Shown: piece after piece, positions 33,812-42,254 of the stretch
Layout: every line of letters begins with the position of its first letter
Position numbering within the stretch: the stretch's first letter is position 1
Source: Rhodococcoides fascians NBRC 12155 = LMG 3623
GTDB taxonomy: Bacteria > Actinomycetota > Actinomycetes > Mycobacteriales > Mycobacteriaceae
Length of the DNA: 64,000 bases
NCBI RefSeq assembly: GCF_001894785.1
Contig: NZ_BCWW01000003.1
Location: forward strand, 558,001 to 622,000
Direction: 5' to 3'
Translations under genes and position numbers: made by a program
Notes under the pieces: model-generated
The model's database searches: none
Seen by the model: the letters and a program-made list of their open reading frames with translations, nothing else
Told to the model about the DNA's origin: nothing

Positions 33812-34797
33812 GCCGCATTCTCGTCACGTCGGAAATCCCGGCTCCCGGCATGGACATTCTGCGGGCCGCCGGCGAGGTCGACCTCCGCTCGTTGGACTAC
33901 GAGCAGTTGGTCGAGGCATGCGCTTCGGGGGACTACTCCGTCGTGGTCTCCCAGCTACGCGACCGGTTCGATGCGAAGCTGCTGGCCTCGGCATCACTCG
34001 TCGGGATATCCAACTACGCCGTCGGATTCGACAACATCGACATCTCGGCCGCCACACGCCACGGAATCACCGCCGCGAACACTCCAGGTGTGCTGACGGA
34101 TTCGACCGCAGACATCGCGATGCTCCTCATTCTGTCCACGGCCCGCCGCGCGGTCGAGGCCGATGCCTTCGTTCGGTCCGGATCCTTCACCGGGTGGGAG
34201 CCCGAACTGCTGCTGGGCAGCGATGTCTCGGGCCGTGTGCTCGGCCTTGCCGGTTTCGGCCGGATCGCGCGGGCCACCGCTCGGCGGGCACTGGGTTTCG
34301 GCATGACGGTGAAGTTCTGCCCCCGGCCGCCCGGCTACCGCGAGGTCTCCGACGACGAACTCGGTGAGTTCGCCGGCCGCGTCGAACATGCGGCGTGGGA
34401 CGAGATCGTCGCAACGAGTGACTTTCTGTCGCTGCACGTCCCGTTGTCGGACTCCACCCGGCATCTGGTCGATGCTGCCGTGTTCGAGGCCATGAAGCCG
34501 TCGGCGATTCTGATCAATACCGCGCGTGGGCCGGTGGTCGACGAGGCAGCGCTGGTGGTTGCTCTACGTGAGAAATCGATCGCAGCAGCAGGATTGGACG
34601 TCTACGAACGCGAACCTGCGCTCGAGCCGGGCCTGGCCGAACTGTCCAATACCATGCTCCTGCCGCACGTGGGCAGCGCGACGGTCTCGGTGCGCTCGGA
34701 GATGGCGCGCCTGTGCGCCACCAATGCCGTGGCGATGCTGCGCGGTGAGCTCCCGCCGCACCCGGTCAATCCCGAGGCCTGGGGTCAGGCGGGGTAG
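33808..34797 (+). CDS. D-isomer-specific 2-hydroxyacid dehydrogenase
   Basis: 329 residues, NAD(P)-dependent. Substrate and cofactor residues: SNYAVGFDNIDI, the cofactor loop GLAGFGRIARATARRA (a variant of GxGxxG), NTARGPVVDEAALV with catalytic Arg, Glu in LDVYEREP, and catalytic His in LLPHVGSAT. It resembles glyoxylate/hydroxypyruvate reductases. Last gene of the GntP operon. It could oxidise the incoming 2-hydroxy acid or reduce a 2-oxo acid released by the lyase. The 3' end overlaps the convergent IclR gene by 13 nt. Confidence 0.88.
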   Translation: MSRILVTSEIPAPGMDILRAAGEVDLRSLDYEQLVEACASGDYSVVVSQLRDRFDAKLLASASLVGISNYAVGFDNIDISAATRHGITAANTPGVLTDSTADIAMLLILSTARRAVEADAFVRSGSFTGWEPELLLGSDVSGRVLGLAGFGRIARATARRALGFGMTVKFCPRPPGYREVSDDELGEFAGRVEHAAWDEIVATSDFLSLHVPLSDSTRHLVDAAVFEAMKPSAILINTARGPVVDEAALVVALREKSIAAAGLDVYEREPALEPGLAELSNTMLLPHVGSATVSVRSEMARLCATNAVAMLRGELPPHPVNPEAWGQAG

Positions 34798-35558
34798 CGG
34801 CCGCCGAGGGTCCGGGTGATCTGTTCGGCATGCGAGATCAGCAGGTCCACCCAGGCCTCGCACTGCGACTGCGGCATCCGTAATGTCGGGCCGCTGATGG
34901 TGACGGCACCGACGATGTCCGAGGCCGAATCGAACACCGGAGCGGACAGCCCCGATGCGCCGGTTTCGCGCTCACCGGTGGTGATCGCGTAGCCGTCGGA
35001 CCTTGTCTGCGCCAACAGTTCCCGCATCGTCTCGGCCTCGGTCACCGTCTGCTCGGTCAACGATTCGAGTTCGCGGGACAGAACACGCTCGGCCAGTTCC
35101 GAGTCCCAGGCCAGTAGGACACGGCTGGCCGATCCTGCGCTGAGCGGAATGACCTTGCCGACGTACATGTCTCGTCGCAACGCATGCCGTGTCTCGGCAA
35201 TGGCAACGCACACGCGGTAGTTCTGCTCGGGCCGAAAGAAGCACGCTGTCTCGGTCGTCAGATCGCGCATGTCCTTGAGGATCGGATTGACGACCGACAA
35301 CACGTCGAGATCCTTGGTCGCGGTCGCGGCCCAGTACGCCATCCGCACCCCGATGCGGATGCGATCGCCGCCTCGATCCAGAAAGCCCTGTTGAACCAGG
35401 TTGGTGACCAGACGCTGCACCGTCGAGGTGGGCAGCCCGGTGCTCTGCTGAATCTCGCCCAGCGTCATGGCCGGGCGATCGAACGAGAACGCATCGAGAA
35501 TCTCGGTGATCTTGCCCAGCACGAGAAGCGGCTGCTGCTTCGGCGAATTCTCGGTCAC
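34785..35558 (-). CDS. IclR-family transcriptional regulator
   Basis: 257 residues. An N-terminal winged helix-turn-helix (~13-70: LGKITEILDAF, then TLGEIQQSTGLPTSTVQRLVTNLVQQGFLDR) precedes a C-terminal ligand-binding IclR domain (~85-250) with the typical LPLSAGSASRVLLAW-like loop (here IPLSAGSASRVLLAW). It lies convergent to the hydroxy-acid operon and divergent from an amino-acid permease. By family and position it is the likely regulator of the operon. Confidence 0.92.
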   Translation of the reverse strand: MTENSPKQQPLLVLGKITEILDAFSFDRPAMTLGEIQQSTGLPTSTVQRLVTNLVQQGFLDRGGDRIRIGVRMAYWAATATKDLDVLSVVNPILKDMRDLTTETACFFRPEQNYRVCVAIAETRHALRRDMYVGKVIPLSAGSASRVLLAWDSELAERVLSRELESLTEQTVTEAETMRELLAQTRSDGYAITTGERETGASGLSAPVFDSASDIVGAVTISGPTLRMPQSQCEAWVDLLISHAEQITRTLGGRYPA

Positions 35559-35648
35559 TCGACCAATCTACTCGGCAACGCGGGATGCGACCCGAGCGAT
35601 CGCGTTCGGTGTCAGCATTGTGCTCCCAGTACGGGTAGCGTCCCAACG

Positions 35649-37055
35649 ATGTCCGAGCGACGTACTCTGACCACCGGGCGAGTGGTATTTCTGGTGGTTG
35701 CTGCCGCAGCACCGATGGCGGCCATGATCGGTAATGTGCCACTGGCATTGATTCGCGGAAACGGGGCTGGGTTGCCTGCCGCGTACGCGATCAGTTCCGT
35801 TGTGCTGCTCTGCTTCTCGGTGGGGTTCGCGGCGATCGCGCAGCAGGTCTACAGTACCGGTGCGTTCTACACCTACATCGGTCTCGCGTTGGGTAAACCG
35901 CCCGGAATTGCTGCCGCATATGTCGCAGTTGTCGCGTATACGTCACTTGCGTGCGGGCTTTCGGGAGCATTCGGCTATTTCACCCATCTGGTCTTCGCCG
36001 ATTCGGGCATCGATATTCCGTGGTACGTCTTCACCGGCGTTGCCGTGGTGATCGTGGCAATTCTCGGGTTCCGAAATGCCGACCTCTCCGCCAAGGTCTT
36101 GGGGACACTGATGGTGCTGGAGTTCGCTTTTCTGGTGGTGTTCGACGGCTTGGTCGTCGGGCAGAAGGGCGCTGCCGCAGTGCCACTGGAGTCGTTCACA
36201 CCCACTCAGGTGTTCTCCGGTTCGCTCGGTATCGCCATGATGTTCGCCTTCTCGAGCTTCATCGGGTTCGAATCCGCAGCGTTGTACGGGGAGGAGACCA
36301 AGGACCCGCGGCGGAGCATCCCGCGTGCGACGTTCATTGCGGTGTCGATCATCGCGGTCTTCTACGTCACGACGAGCTGGATCGTCGTCGGTGCGGCAGG
36401 CGGTGTCGACGCTCCGGCGCTGGCCCAGACCGAACTGGGCAACCTACTGTTCACGCTGGCGCGCGAGTACGGCGGAACCGTGCTGTACGACGGCACCGCA
36501 GTGCTGCTGTGCACCAGCGTGCTCGCGTCGTATCTTGCGGTGCACAACGCCGCCAGTCGTTATCTGTTCGCGCTGGGGCGTGAGCGTGTACTTCCGGTGT
36601 GGCTCGGCCGAATTCACCCGCGGCACGCGAGCCCGCATATCGGTAGCATCACTGCATCGGTGGTGGCAGCGGTATCGCTGACGGGCTTCGCGGTGGCCGG
36701 TGCCGACCCCTACCTGAGCTATGCGGCCGGTGCCATCGGCCTCGGCACTCTGGGTGTCATCGCGCTGCAGGCCGCCGCGGCACTGTCGGTGGTCGTGTTC
36801 TTCATCGGCCATCCCGATCGATCCGTGTGGCGCACCGCGATTGCCCCGGGCATCGGATTTCTCGGGTTCACAATTGGATTGATCCTCGCCGGAACGCATT
36901 ACAGCGTGCTCACCGGATCCGATTCTGCCGTCGTCAACGCGGTACCGGTGGTGCTGATCCTCGCAGCGATCCTCGGGGTCCTGGTGGCTCTACGCCTGAG
37001 GCGAACCAACCCGACAACTTACGCAGGCATAGCTGCGGCATATGCGCGGAGCTGA
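35649..37055 (+). CDS. APC-superfamily amino-acid permease
   Basis: 468 residues from ATG 35649, about 12-13 transmembrane segments. The N-terminus LTTGRVVFLVVAAAAPMAAMIGNVP is the unwound TM1 region of the APC fold, and FSSFIGFESAALYGEETKDPRRSIPRAT is the conserved TM6-loop motif. It probably imports an amino acid or amine by proton exchange. Divergent from the IclR gene with a 90-bp gap, so it may belong to the same regulon. Confidence 0.88.
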   Translation: MSERRTLTTGRVVFLVVAAAAPMAAMIGNVPLALIRGNGAGLPAAYAISSVVLLCFSVGFAAIAQQVYSTGAFYTYIGLALGKPPGIAAAYVAVVAYTSLACGLSGAFGYFTHLVFADSGIDIPWYVFTGVAVVIVAILGFRNADLSAKVLGTLMVLEFAFLVVFDGLVVGQKGAAAVPLESFTPTQVFSGSLGIAMMFAFSSFIGFESAALYGEETKDPRRSIPRATFIAVSIIAVFYVTTSWIVVGAAGGVDAPALAQTELGNLLFTLAREYGGTVLYDGTAVLLCTSVLASYLAVHNAASRYLFALGRERVLPVWLGRIHPRHASPHIGSITASVVAAVSLTGFAVAGADPYLSYAAGAIGLGTLGVIALQAAAALSVVVFFIGHPDRSVWRTAIAPGIGFLGFTIGLILAGTHYSVLTGSDSAVVNAVPVVLILAAILGVLVALRLRRTNPTTYAGIAAAYARS

Positions 37056-37060
37056 ACCTG

Positions 37061-38491
37061 TCACCGGCGCGATTCGAGTAGTCGGAGCCAGATTTCGCTG
37101 ACCGTCGGGTACGACGGCACCGCATGCCACAGATCGTCGAGCGATACCTTCCCGACCACGGCAACGGTGGCCGCGTGCACCAATTCCGCCACCCCCGGCC
37201 CGACGAAGGTCGCCCCGACGAGAGTGTCGGTGGCCCTGTCGATCACCAACTGCGCACGACCCGAGTAATCGTCCTGATGTAGGGAGGAACCCGCGACGGC
37301 GATGTCCTGGGCCGCGATCTCGACGTCGATACCGGCTTCGCGCGCCTTGGCCTCGGTGAGCCCGACCGAGGCGACCTCGAGGGGCGTGAACGCGACCTGG
37401 GGAATCTGTCCGTGGTCGGCGGTGGCGCGAAACTTCTTGTGATCGAGCGGCTTTCCCTCGGCCCGGGCGGCGATGACGTCACCGGCCACCCGTCCCTGAT
37501 ACTTACCCATGTGCGTCAACGGTGCCCGGCCGTTGAGATCGCCGACGGCATAGAGCCAGTCGTGGTCCCCCACAGTGAGGTGGTCGTCGACGTCGACGTA
37601 TCTGCCGTCGGGAAGACCGACGGAGGACAGTCCCAGATCCGAGCTCGCCGGGGAGCGGCCCGCCGCGACCAGCACCTCGTCCACGACGAGGTCCTCGCCG
37701 CCGACCGTGAGAGTGACCGGACCACCGTGGATTCGGCCGACGCCGGTGTCGGCGGGATCTTGCCGCGACACGGCCGTCAGGGACGCGTCGAGCATGATCG
37801 TTGCGCCGCGTTGTTTCAGTGCGTCGGCGACGAGCTGCCCGGCGAACGGCTCGGAGCCGGCCAGCAGGGACGAGCCGCGCACGATCATCGTGACTTTCGC
37901 CCCCAGGGACAGCAGCCACGTCGCTGCCTCGCTCGCCACGACACCGCCGCCGATGATGGCCACGTGGCCGGGGGTCTCGTGAATGTTCGTGGCGTCGCGG
38001 GAGATCCACGGTCGGGCATCGCGAAGGCCAGGCGTGTTCGGCACCGACGCGGTGGTGCCGGTGGCCAGCACCACCGCATGCCGAGCTGTGAGCGTTCTGC
38101 CGTCGACCTCGACGGTCTTGACCCCGCTGAGCCGTCCGTGGCCACGGATCACCGAGATGCCCGCGGACTCGGCCCACGACACCTGCGACGAGTCGTCGAG
38201 GCCGTGGGTGAAGGATTCGCGTCGGGCCAGTACGGCGTCGGCGTCGAGGGGCTGATCGCCGACCAGTTCTTTCACACCCGGCATGTTTCGGGCGGTATCG
38301 AGCACCTCGCTCGGCCGCAGGAGCGCCTTGCTGGGCATGCATGCCCAGTACGAGCATTCGCCGCCGACGAGTTCGTGTTCGACGATGGCGGCGGTGCGGC
38401 TGCTGCCTTGTATCGCGTACTGCGCGGCATTCTCACCGACGGGTCCTCCGCCGATGACGATCACATCGAATTCCGAGCTCTCTGGGGCCAT
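37061..38491 (-). CDS. Flavin disulfide-reductase family oxidoreductase lacking the catalytic His
   Basis: 476 residues. FAD-binding VIGGGPVGENAA, redox Cys pair C46-x4-C51 in GGECSYWACMPSKALLRP, NAD(P)-binding IIGGGVVASEAATWL, second FAD motif LYAVGDLNG, and the C-terminal dimerisation domain. In lipoamide dehydrogenase and glutathione or mycothione reductase the C-terminus reads H-P-T-x-x-E; here it reads Y461PTVSE, so the His of the acid-base dyad is replaced by Tyr. It may act on an atypical disulfide or a quinone. Divergent from the SDR gene with a 29-bp gap. Confidence 0.82.
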   Translation of the reverse strand: MAPESSEFDVIVIGGGPVGENAAQYAIQGSSRTAAIVEHELVGGECSYWACMPSKALLRPSEVLDTARNMPGVKELVGDQPLDADAVLARRESFTHGLDDSSQVSWAESAGISVIRGHGRLSGVKTVEVDGRTLTARHAVVLATGTTASVPNTPGLRDARPWISRDATNIHETPGHVAIIGGGVVASEAATWLLSLGAKVTMIVRGSSLLAGSEPFAGQLVADALKQRGATIMLDASLTAVSRQDPADTGVGRIHGGPVTLTVGGEDLVVDEVLVAAGRSPASSDLGLSSVGLPDGRYVDVDDHLTVGDHDWLYAVGDLNGRAPLTHMGKYQGRVAGDVIAARAEGKPLDHKKFRATADHGQIPQVAFTPLEVASVGLTEAKAREAGIDVEIAAQDIAVAGSSLHQDDYSGRAQLVIDRATDTLVGATFVGPGVAELVHAATVAVVGKVSLDDLWHAVPSYPTVSEIWLRLLESRR

Positions 38492-38520
38492 TGCTCCACA
38501 GTGACATAGGCTCCCCGCTT

Positions 38521-39279
38521 ATGGCGACCACTCGGAGCAAGATTCTGATCACCGGCGGGAGTTCAGGACTCGGTGAGGAGATGGCGCGCCGCTTCGCAGC
38601 CATGGGCCGTGATCTCGCGCTCTGTGCGCGACGGGTCGAGCGGCTCGACGAGCTTCGTTCCGAACTGATGACGCAGCATCCTGGGATCACCGTGGCGGTG
38701 CGCGCCCTCGACGTCACCGATCACGATGCCGTGGTGACGGTGTTCGGCGAACTGCGCGACGAGTTGGGCGGCCTGGATCGAGTTGTCGTCAATGCCGGAC
38801 TCGGCAAGGGTGCGAAAATCGGATCCGGTCGCGCGGACGCCAATCTGCAGACCGCACGCACCAATTTCGTCGGTGCGCTGTCGCAGGCCGAGGCTGCGTT
38901 GGCGATATTCCGGGCCCAGAAACACGGACACCTGGTATTCGTCTCGTCCATCAGCGCCGATCGAGGTCTGCCCGGTGCCAAGGCGACCTACTCGGCCAGC
39001 AAAGCGGCGGTGGCCTCTCTGGGAGAATCGTTGGCCACCGAGTTGGCTCGAACCGACATCGTCGTCACGACGCTGCTGCCGGGCTTCATCGCCACCGACA
39101 TGTCGGCCGGCGCAGGCGACAGTGCTGCTCTCACAGCCACTCTGGACGAAGGTGTCACCGCGATGGTCCGTGCCATCGAGAGCGAAACGCGCCGCGCCGC
39201 GCTGCCCGGCCTGAAATGGCGAGGCATCGACGCGGCGCTGCGGTTCCTGCCGAACGTGCTGACGGATCGAATGGTCTGA
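38521..39279 (+). CDS. Short-chain dehydrogenase (Rv0945-like)
   Basis: 252 residues. Cofactor motif ITGGSSGLGEEMARRF, the NAG-like VVNAGLG, catalytic Ser in VFVSSISADRG, and Tyr-x3-Lys in TYSASKAAV. Classical SDR using NAD(P). Size and position relative to pgi match what I recall of M. tuberculosis Rv0945, so this marks the left edge of the conserved backbone. The start follows a TAGGCT (-10-like) by a few nt, suggesting a nearly leaderless mRNA. Substrate unknown. Confidence 0.9.
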   Translation: MATTRSKILITGGSSGLGEEMARRFAAMGRDLALCARRVERLDELRSELMTQHPGITVAVRALDVTDHDAVVTVFGELRDELGGLDRVVVNAGLGKGAKIGSGRADANLQTARTNFVGALSQAEAALAIFRAQKHGHLVFVSSISADRGLPGAKATYSASKAAVASLGESLATELARTDIVVTTLLPGFIATDMSAGAGDSAALTATLDEGVTAMVRAIESETRRAALPGLKWRGIDAALRFLPNVLTDRMV

Positions 39280-39280
39280 G

Positions 39281-39299
39281 CGCAGGAGTGGAGCCTGCG
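39281..39299. terminator. Small hairpin between convergent genes
   Basis: cgcagg-agtggag-cctgcg forms a 6-bp perfect stem directly after the SDR stop and before the DUF2630 stop. There is no T-run, so it is a weak terminator candidate. Confidence 0.3.
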
Positions 39300-39311
39300 G
39301 AATGACCGGAA

Positions 39312-39557
39312 CTACTGCAGGTATCCCTCGACCTGGTTGACGCTGTTGGCCGTCGCGGAGTCGGGGTCCTTGCCTGCGTCGATGCGTGCGCGGCGCTGCC
39401 GGAGCAGGTCCCAGCACTGATCGAGAGCGTGTTCGAGTGACGCGAGCTGCGCCTTCTCGGTGTCGGGGTCGATCTCCCCGGCCTGGGTGTCGGTGCGCAG
39501 CTTGTGCTCGGTGGCGATCAGCTGCTGAATCTTGGTGTGGATATCGTGCTCGTTCAT
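39312..39557 (-). CDS. DUF2630 family small protein
   Basis: 81 residues, entirely helical and strongly charged: EHDIHTKIQQLIATEHKLR, then QLASLEHALDQCWDLLRQRRARIDAG, ending NSVNQVEGYLQ. This matches the DUF2630 pattern widespread in actinobacteria. A two-helix hairpin or coiled coil is likely. Function not established. Confidence 0.88.
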   Translation of the reverse strand: MNEHDIHTKIQQLIATEHKLRTDTQAGEIDPDTEKAQLASLEHALDQCWDLLRQRRARIDAGKDPDSATANSVNQVEGYLQ

Positions 39558-39573
39558 GGCTGCAACGGTAGAC

Positions 39574-40830
39574 CTACCAGGGTGTACCGGCCAGGTTTCG
39601 CCGCGCCAGAGCGCGGTGCACCGCTGCAGTGAGCTCTGCCGCCGATCCGACCAGCGCGTCGTCGGTGCACACCAGGGAGAGTGTGTAGCGCCCGTCCATC
39701 CGGGACAGGTAGGTCGACAGCCTGATCGTCGACAGCGGGATCGGTCCCGTCGGCGCGGGGTGGATCGCGCGGGTGGCCAGACCGCAGGATCGATGCGGCC
39801 CGAGGGTCGTCAGCGCATGCGGAATGTCGCCGATGTTGGAGCACAACACTTCTCCGCGCCCCGGCGTCGAGGTCAACTTCGCCGCAAGGCGGTGGGGGAG
39901 CAGTTGGACAACCTCGGGCGGGTACCCCGCGGGCGCTCCGACGGGCGCGGCGAAGGCAGCTTTGCACGCCGCGCGCACTGCCGCCGGTGAATCGTCTCCG
40001 CGAACGTCGACGGTGGCCATCCCGATCGAGTTCGCGTCGCCGGATCCGGTGCGGAAGGGGATGTCGACGGTCACCGTGGGTGAGCCGAGTTCTGCCATGG
40101 TCGCGGCGACGACGCACACGAACAACGAATTGGGTGAGCCACCACCGAGCTCGGCAGCCGAATCCCACCACGCTGCATCGACGTCCACGACCACCGAGAA
40201 AGCCCGTCGAACACGGTGGGGGCGAGTGCGATTCGAGTCGGATGCCGTGAACGCGCGCAGCTCGGCCCGAGCCTTCGCGCTCACCCACAGTCGAGCGGTC
40301 GCGACGATCGACCGCACGAGCACGGTGACGATCATGCGCAGAGCGTCCGCTGCGTCCGAACCGGGGGAGGCGATCGGTTCGTTTTCTACCGAGCCTGAAA
40401 ACGACTGTGCGGCAGCGTCGATGAGGCCACGGGCATCGGCGAGCGCATGCGAGCACACCAGCGATACGACGGTACCGCCGTCAGCCAGCGGAGCTGCCGT
40501 CAACCGCCAGCCCGGTCCGTATTGCGGATCCAACTGCACATCGGCCTGGTGGTCGGCCCACTCGATGGCGTCGTCGACCGGCTCGGAGGCGACCGTCAGC
40601 GGCAGCGAGGTGGAACAGACGTCCCATCGGAGCCGGGCACCGGGGATGCGAGGCACGCCGACCTGCCGACCCAGCTGCCCACGTGCGAGCGCAGCGTGTA
40701 CCCGATCGAGTTCGTCCTGGGTCACCGACTCGGCAGTACGCCAAATGCCCTGCAGTGCAATCGGTGTGCCGTACCCGCGGTGTGTGCGGAGAAAGATCTC
40801 GTCGATCACCGACAGGCGGGTCGAGATCAC
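39574..40830 (-). CDS. Condensation-fold acyltransferase (PapA/WS-DGAT-like)
   Basis: 418 residues from GTG 40830, which overlaps the enoyl-CoA hydratase stop (GTGA). The active-site motif HxxxD appears as SHALADARGL (~120). N-terminal LSVIDEIFLRTHRGYG resembles wax-ester synthase/PapA proteins, and VCVVAATMAELG plus CSNIGDIP match the second half of the fold. It probably transfers an acyl group from CoA or a carrier to an alcohol or amine. Coupling to an enoyl-CoA hydratase suggests an acyl-CoA donor. No PKS or NRPS gene is adjacent. Alternative: a degenerate condensation-domain protein. Confidence 0.7.
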   Translation of the reverse strand: MISTRLSVIDEIFLRTHRGYGTPIALQGIWRTAESVTQDELDRVHAALARGQLGRQVGVPRIPGARLRWDVCSTSLPLTVASEPVDDAIEWADHQADVQLDPQYGPGWRLTAAPLADGGTVVSLVCSHALADARGLIDAAAQSFSGSVENEPIASPGSDAADALRMIVTVLVRSIVATARLWVSAKARAELRAFTASDSNRTRPHRVRRAFSVVVDVDAAWWDSAAELGGGSPNSLFVCVVAATMAELGSPTVTVDIPFRTGSGDANSIGMATVDVRGDDSPAAVRAACKAAFAAPVGAPAGYPPEVVQLLPHRLAAKLTSTPGRGEVLCSNIGDIPHALTTLGPHRSCGLATRAIHPAPTGPIPLSTIRLSTYLSRMDGRYTLSLVCTDDALVGSAAELTAAVHRALARRNLAGTPW

Positions 40831-41591
40831 GGACTGGGGGTACCGTGTCGCCCCGCGCCCGAGGCGAACCGACTCGCTCCGGTGAGCGCGTCGGCGGTGA
40901 TCGAGATGGCACCGTGCCGAAACTCGTTCTTCAGCGCGGCTTCCTCGTCGAGGCCGTCTTGCTCGAGGACGGACAGCCGATCCTCGCGCATGCAGGTCTG
41001 GGGCAGCAATGCCAGTTCGGCGGCCAGCGCCTCGGCCTCGGATCGGGCACGGCCGACCGGAACCACCCGGGTGATCAGGCCGATGTCCAACGCCTCCTGG
41101 GCGGCCACGGCGCGTCCGGTGAGAATCATGTCCATCGCTCGTCCGGTGCCGATGATGCGCGGCAATCGCACTGTGCCGCCGTCGATCAGAGGCACGCCCC
41201 AGCGCCGACAGAACACGCCGAACGTGGCGTCGTCCTCCGCGATGCGTAGGTCGCACCACAGGGCGAGTTCGAGCCCACCCGCGACGGCGTACCCTGACAC
41301 CGCGGCGATGACGGGCTTGGACAACCGCATTCGCGTCGGGCCCATCGGACCGTCGCCGTGTTCGGTCGCGTGGTTCGACCTGGGTGTGCCGAGCGCCTTC
41401 AGATCGGCACCCGAGCAGAAGGTCCCGCCTTCGCCCCACAACACGGCAACCGACGCGGATTCGTCGGCGTCGAATTCCTCGAAGGCCTGAGTGAGTTCCT
41501 GAGCAGTGGGCCCGTCGACGGCATTGCGTGCCTCCGGGCGTGAGAGGACCACGGTGGTGACGGGGCCTGATCGTTCGATCCGTACCGGCAT
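40827..41591 (-). CDS. Enoyl-CoA hydratase/isomerase family protein
   Basis: 254 residues, crotonase fold. The oxyanion-hole segments are GGTFCSGADLKALG and SGYAVAGGLELALWCDLRIAEDDATFG; the first Glu position of hydratases is occupied in a form common to isomerase-like members. It starts with ATG 41591, opposite the TetR gene across a 60-bp gap containing a perfect palindrome. Translational overlap with the condensation-fold gene implies a shared pathway. Confidence 0.88.
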   Translation of the reverse strand: MPVRIERSGPVTTVVLSRPEARNAVDGPTAQELTQAFEEFDADESASVAVLWGEGGTFCSGADLKALGTPRSNHATEHGDGPMGPTRMRLSKPVIAAVSGYAVAGGLELALWCDLRIAEDDATFGVFCRRWGVPLIDGGTVRLPRIIGTGRAMDMILTGRAVAAQEALDIGLITRVVPVGRARSEAEALAAELALLPQTCMREDRLSVLEQDGLDEEAALKNEFRHGAISITADALTGASRFASGAGRHGTPSP

Positions 41592-41620
41592 GGTTACGAA
41601 CCTACTCGAGTCCCCTTGCG

Positions 41621-41643
41621 TGAAGCACTGAATCAGTGCTTCA
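41621..41643. promoter_or_regulatory. Perfect 10-bp inverted repeat, likely TetR operator
   Basis: tgaagcactg (41621-41630) and cagtgcttca (41634-41643) are perfectly symmetric around AAT. The site sits in the 60-bp gap between the divergent enoyl-CoA hydratase (41591) and TetR (41652) genes, 8 bp from the TetR start. Placement and symmetry are as expected for an autoregulating TetR repressor controlling both directions. Confidence 0.75.
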
Positions 41644-41651
41644 ATCCTTCA

Positions 41652-42254
41652 ATGCCCTACCGGCGAACACCCGCAGTGCAGGCCCGGCTCGATGCCGGCC
41701 GAACGAAACTGCTTGCTGCCGCCGTCGAGGTCCTGTCCACCAAGGGATACGCGGGCCTGTCGGTGGCCTCGGTCGCCGCGGCCGCAGGCGTGTCCGCGGG
41801 CAGCGTCTACACGCACTTCGACGGCAAGTCCGACCTGGTCGTCGAGATCTTCCGGCAGGTCTGCACCCGAGAAGTGGCTGCGGTGGTCGCCGTCGCCGCA
41901 CAGGGCAGCACATCCGAGCGAGTCGCCGCTGTGGTCCAGACCTTCGCTGGGCGGGCCCTGAAGAACCGCACGATGGCCTACGCGCTGCTCGCCGAACCGG
42001 TCGATCCAGCAGTGGACGCCGAGCGGTTGGTGTTCCGGCGCAAATTCACTGCTGCGTTCTCCGACGCGATCGTGGCAGGAATCGCGGCCGGGGAAATTCC
42101 CGATCAGGACGCGGCGATCTCGGCCGCCGGGCTCGTGGGTGCCGTCGGCGAAGTGCTGGTCGGTCCGTTGTCCTCGCACGAGTCCGTGGACGTGGTCCCC
42201 GGTCTCGTCGCTTATTCGTTGCGTGCGTTAGGAGTTCGAGATGAACACACATGA
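41652..42254 (+). CDS. TetR-family transcriptional regulator
   Basis: 200 residues from ATG 41652. The N-terminal HTH spans LLAAAVEVLSTKGYAGLSVASVAAAAGVSAGSVYTHFDGKSDLV (~18-60), a textbook TetR domain. The C-terminal ligand domain is small and Ala-rich. Its 3' end overlaps the acyl-CoA dehydrogenase start by 14 nt, so both are one operon. The palindrome directly upstream is its probable binding site. Confidence 0.93.
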   Translation: MPYRRTPAVQARLDAGRTKLLAAAVEVLSTKGYAGLSVASVAAAAGVSAGSVYTHFDGKSDLVVEIFRQVCTREVAAVVAVAAQGSTSERVAAVVQTFAGRALKNRTMAYALLAEPVDPAVDAERLVFRRKFTAAFSDAIVAGIAAGEIPDQDAAISAAGLVGAVGEVLVGPLSSHESVDVVPGLVAYSLRALGVRDEHT

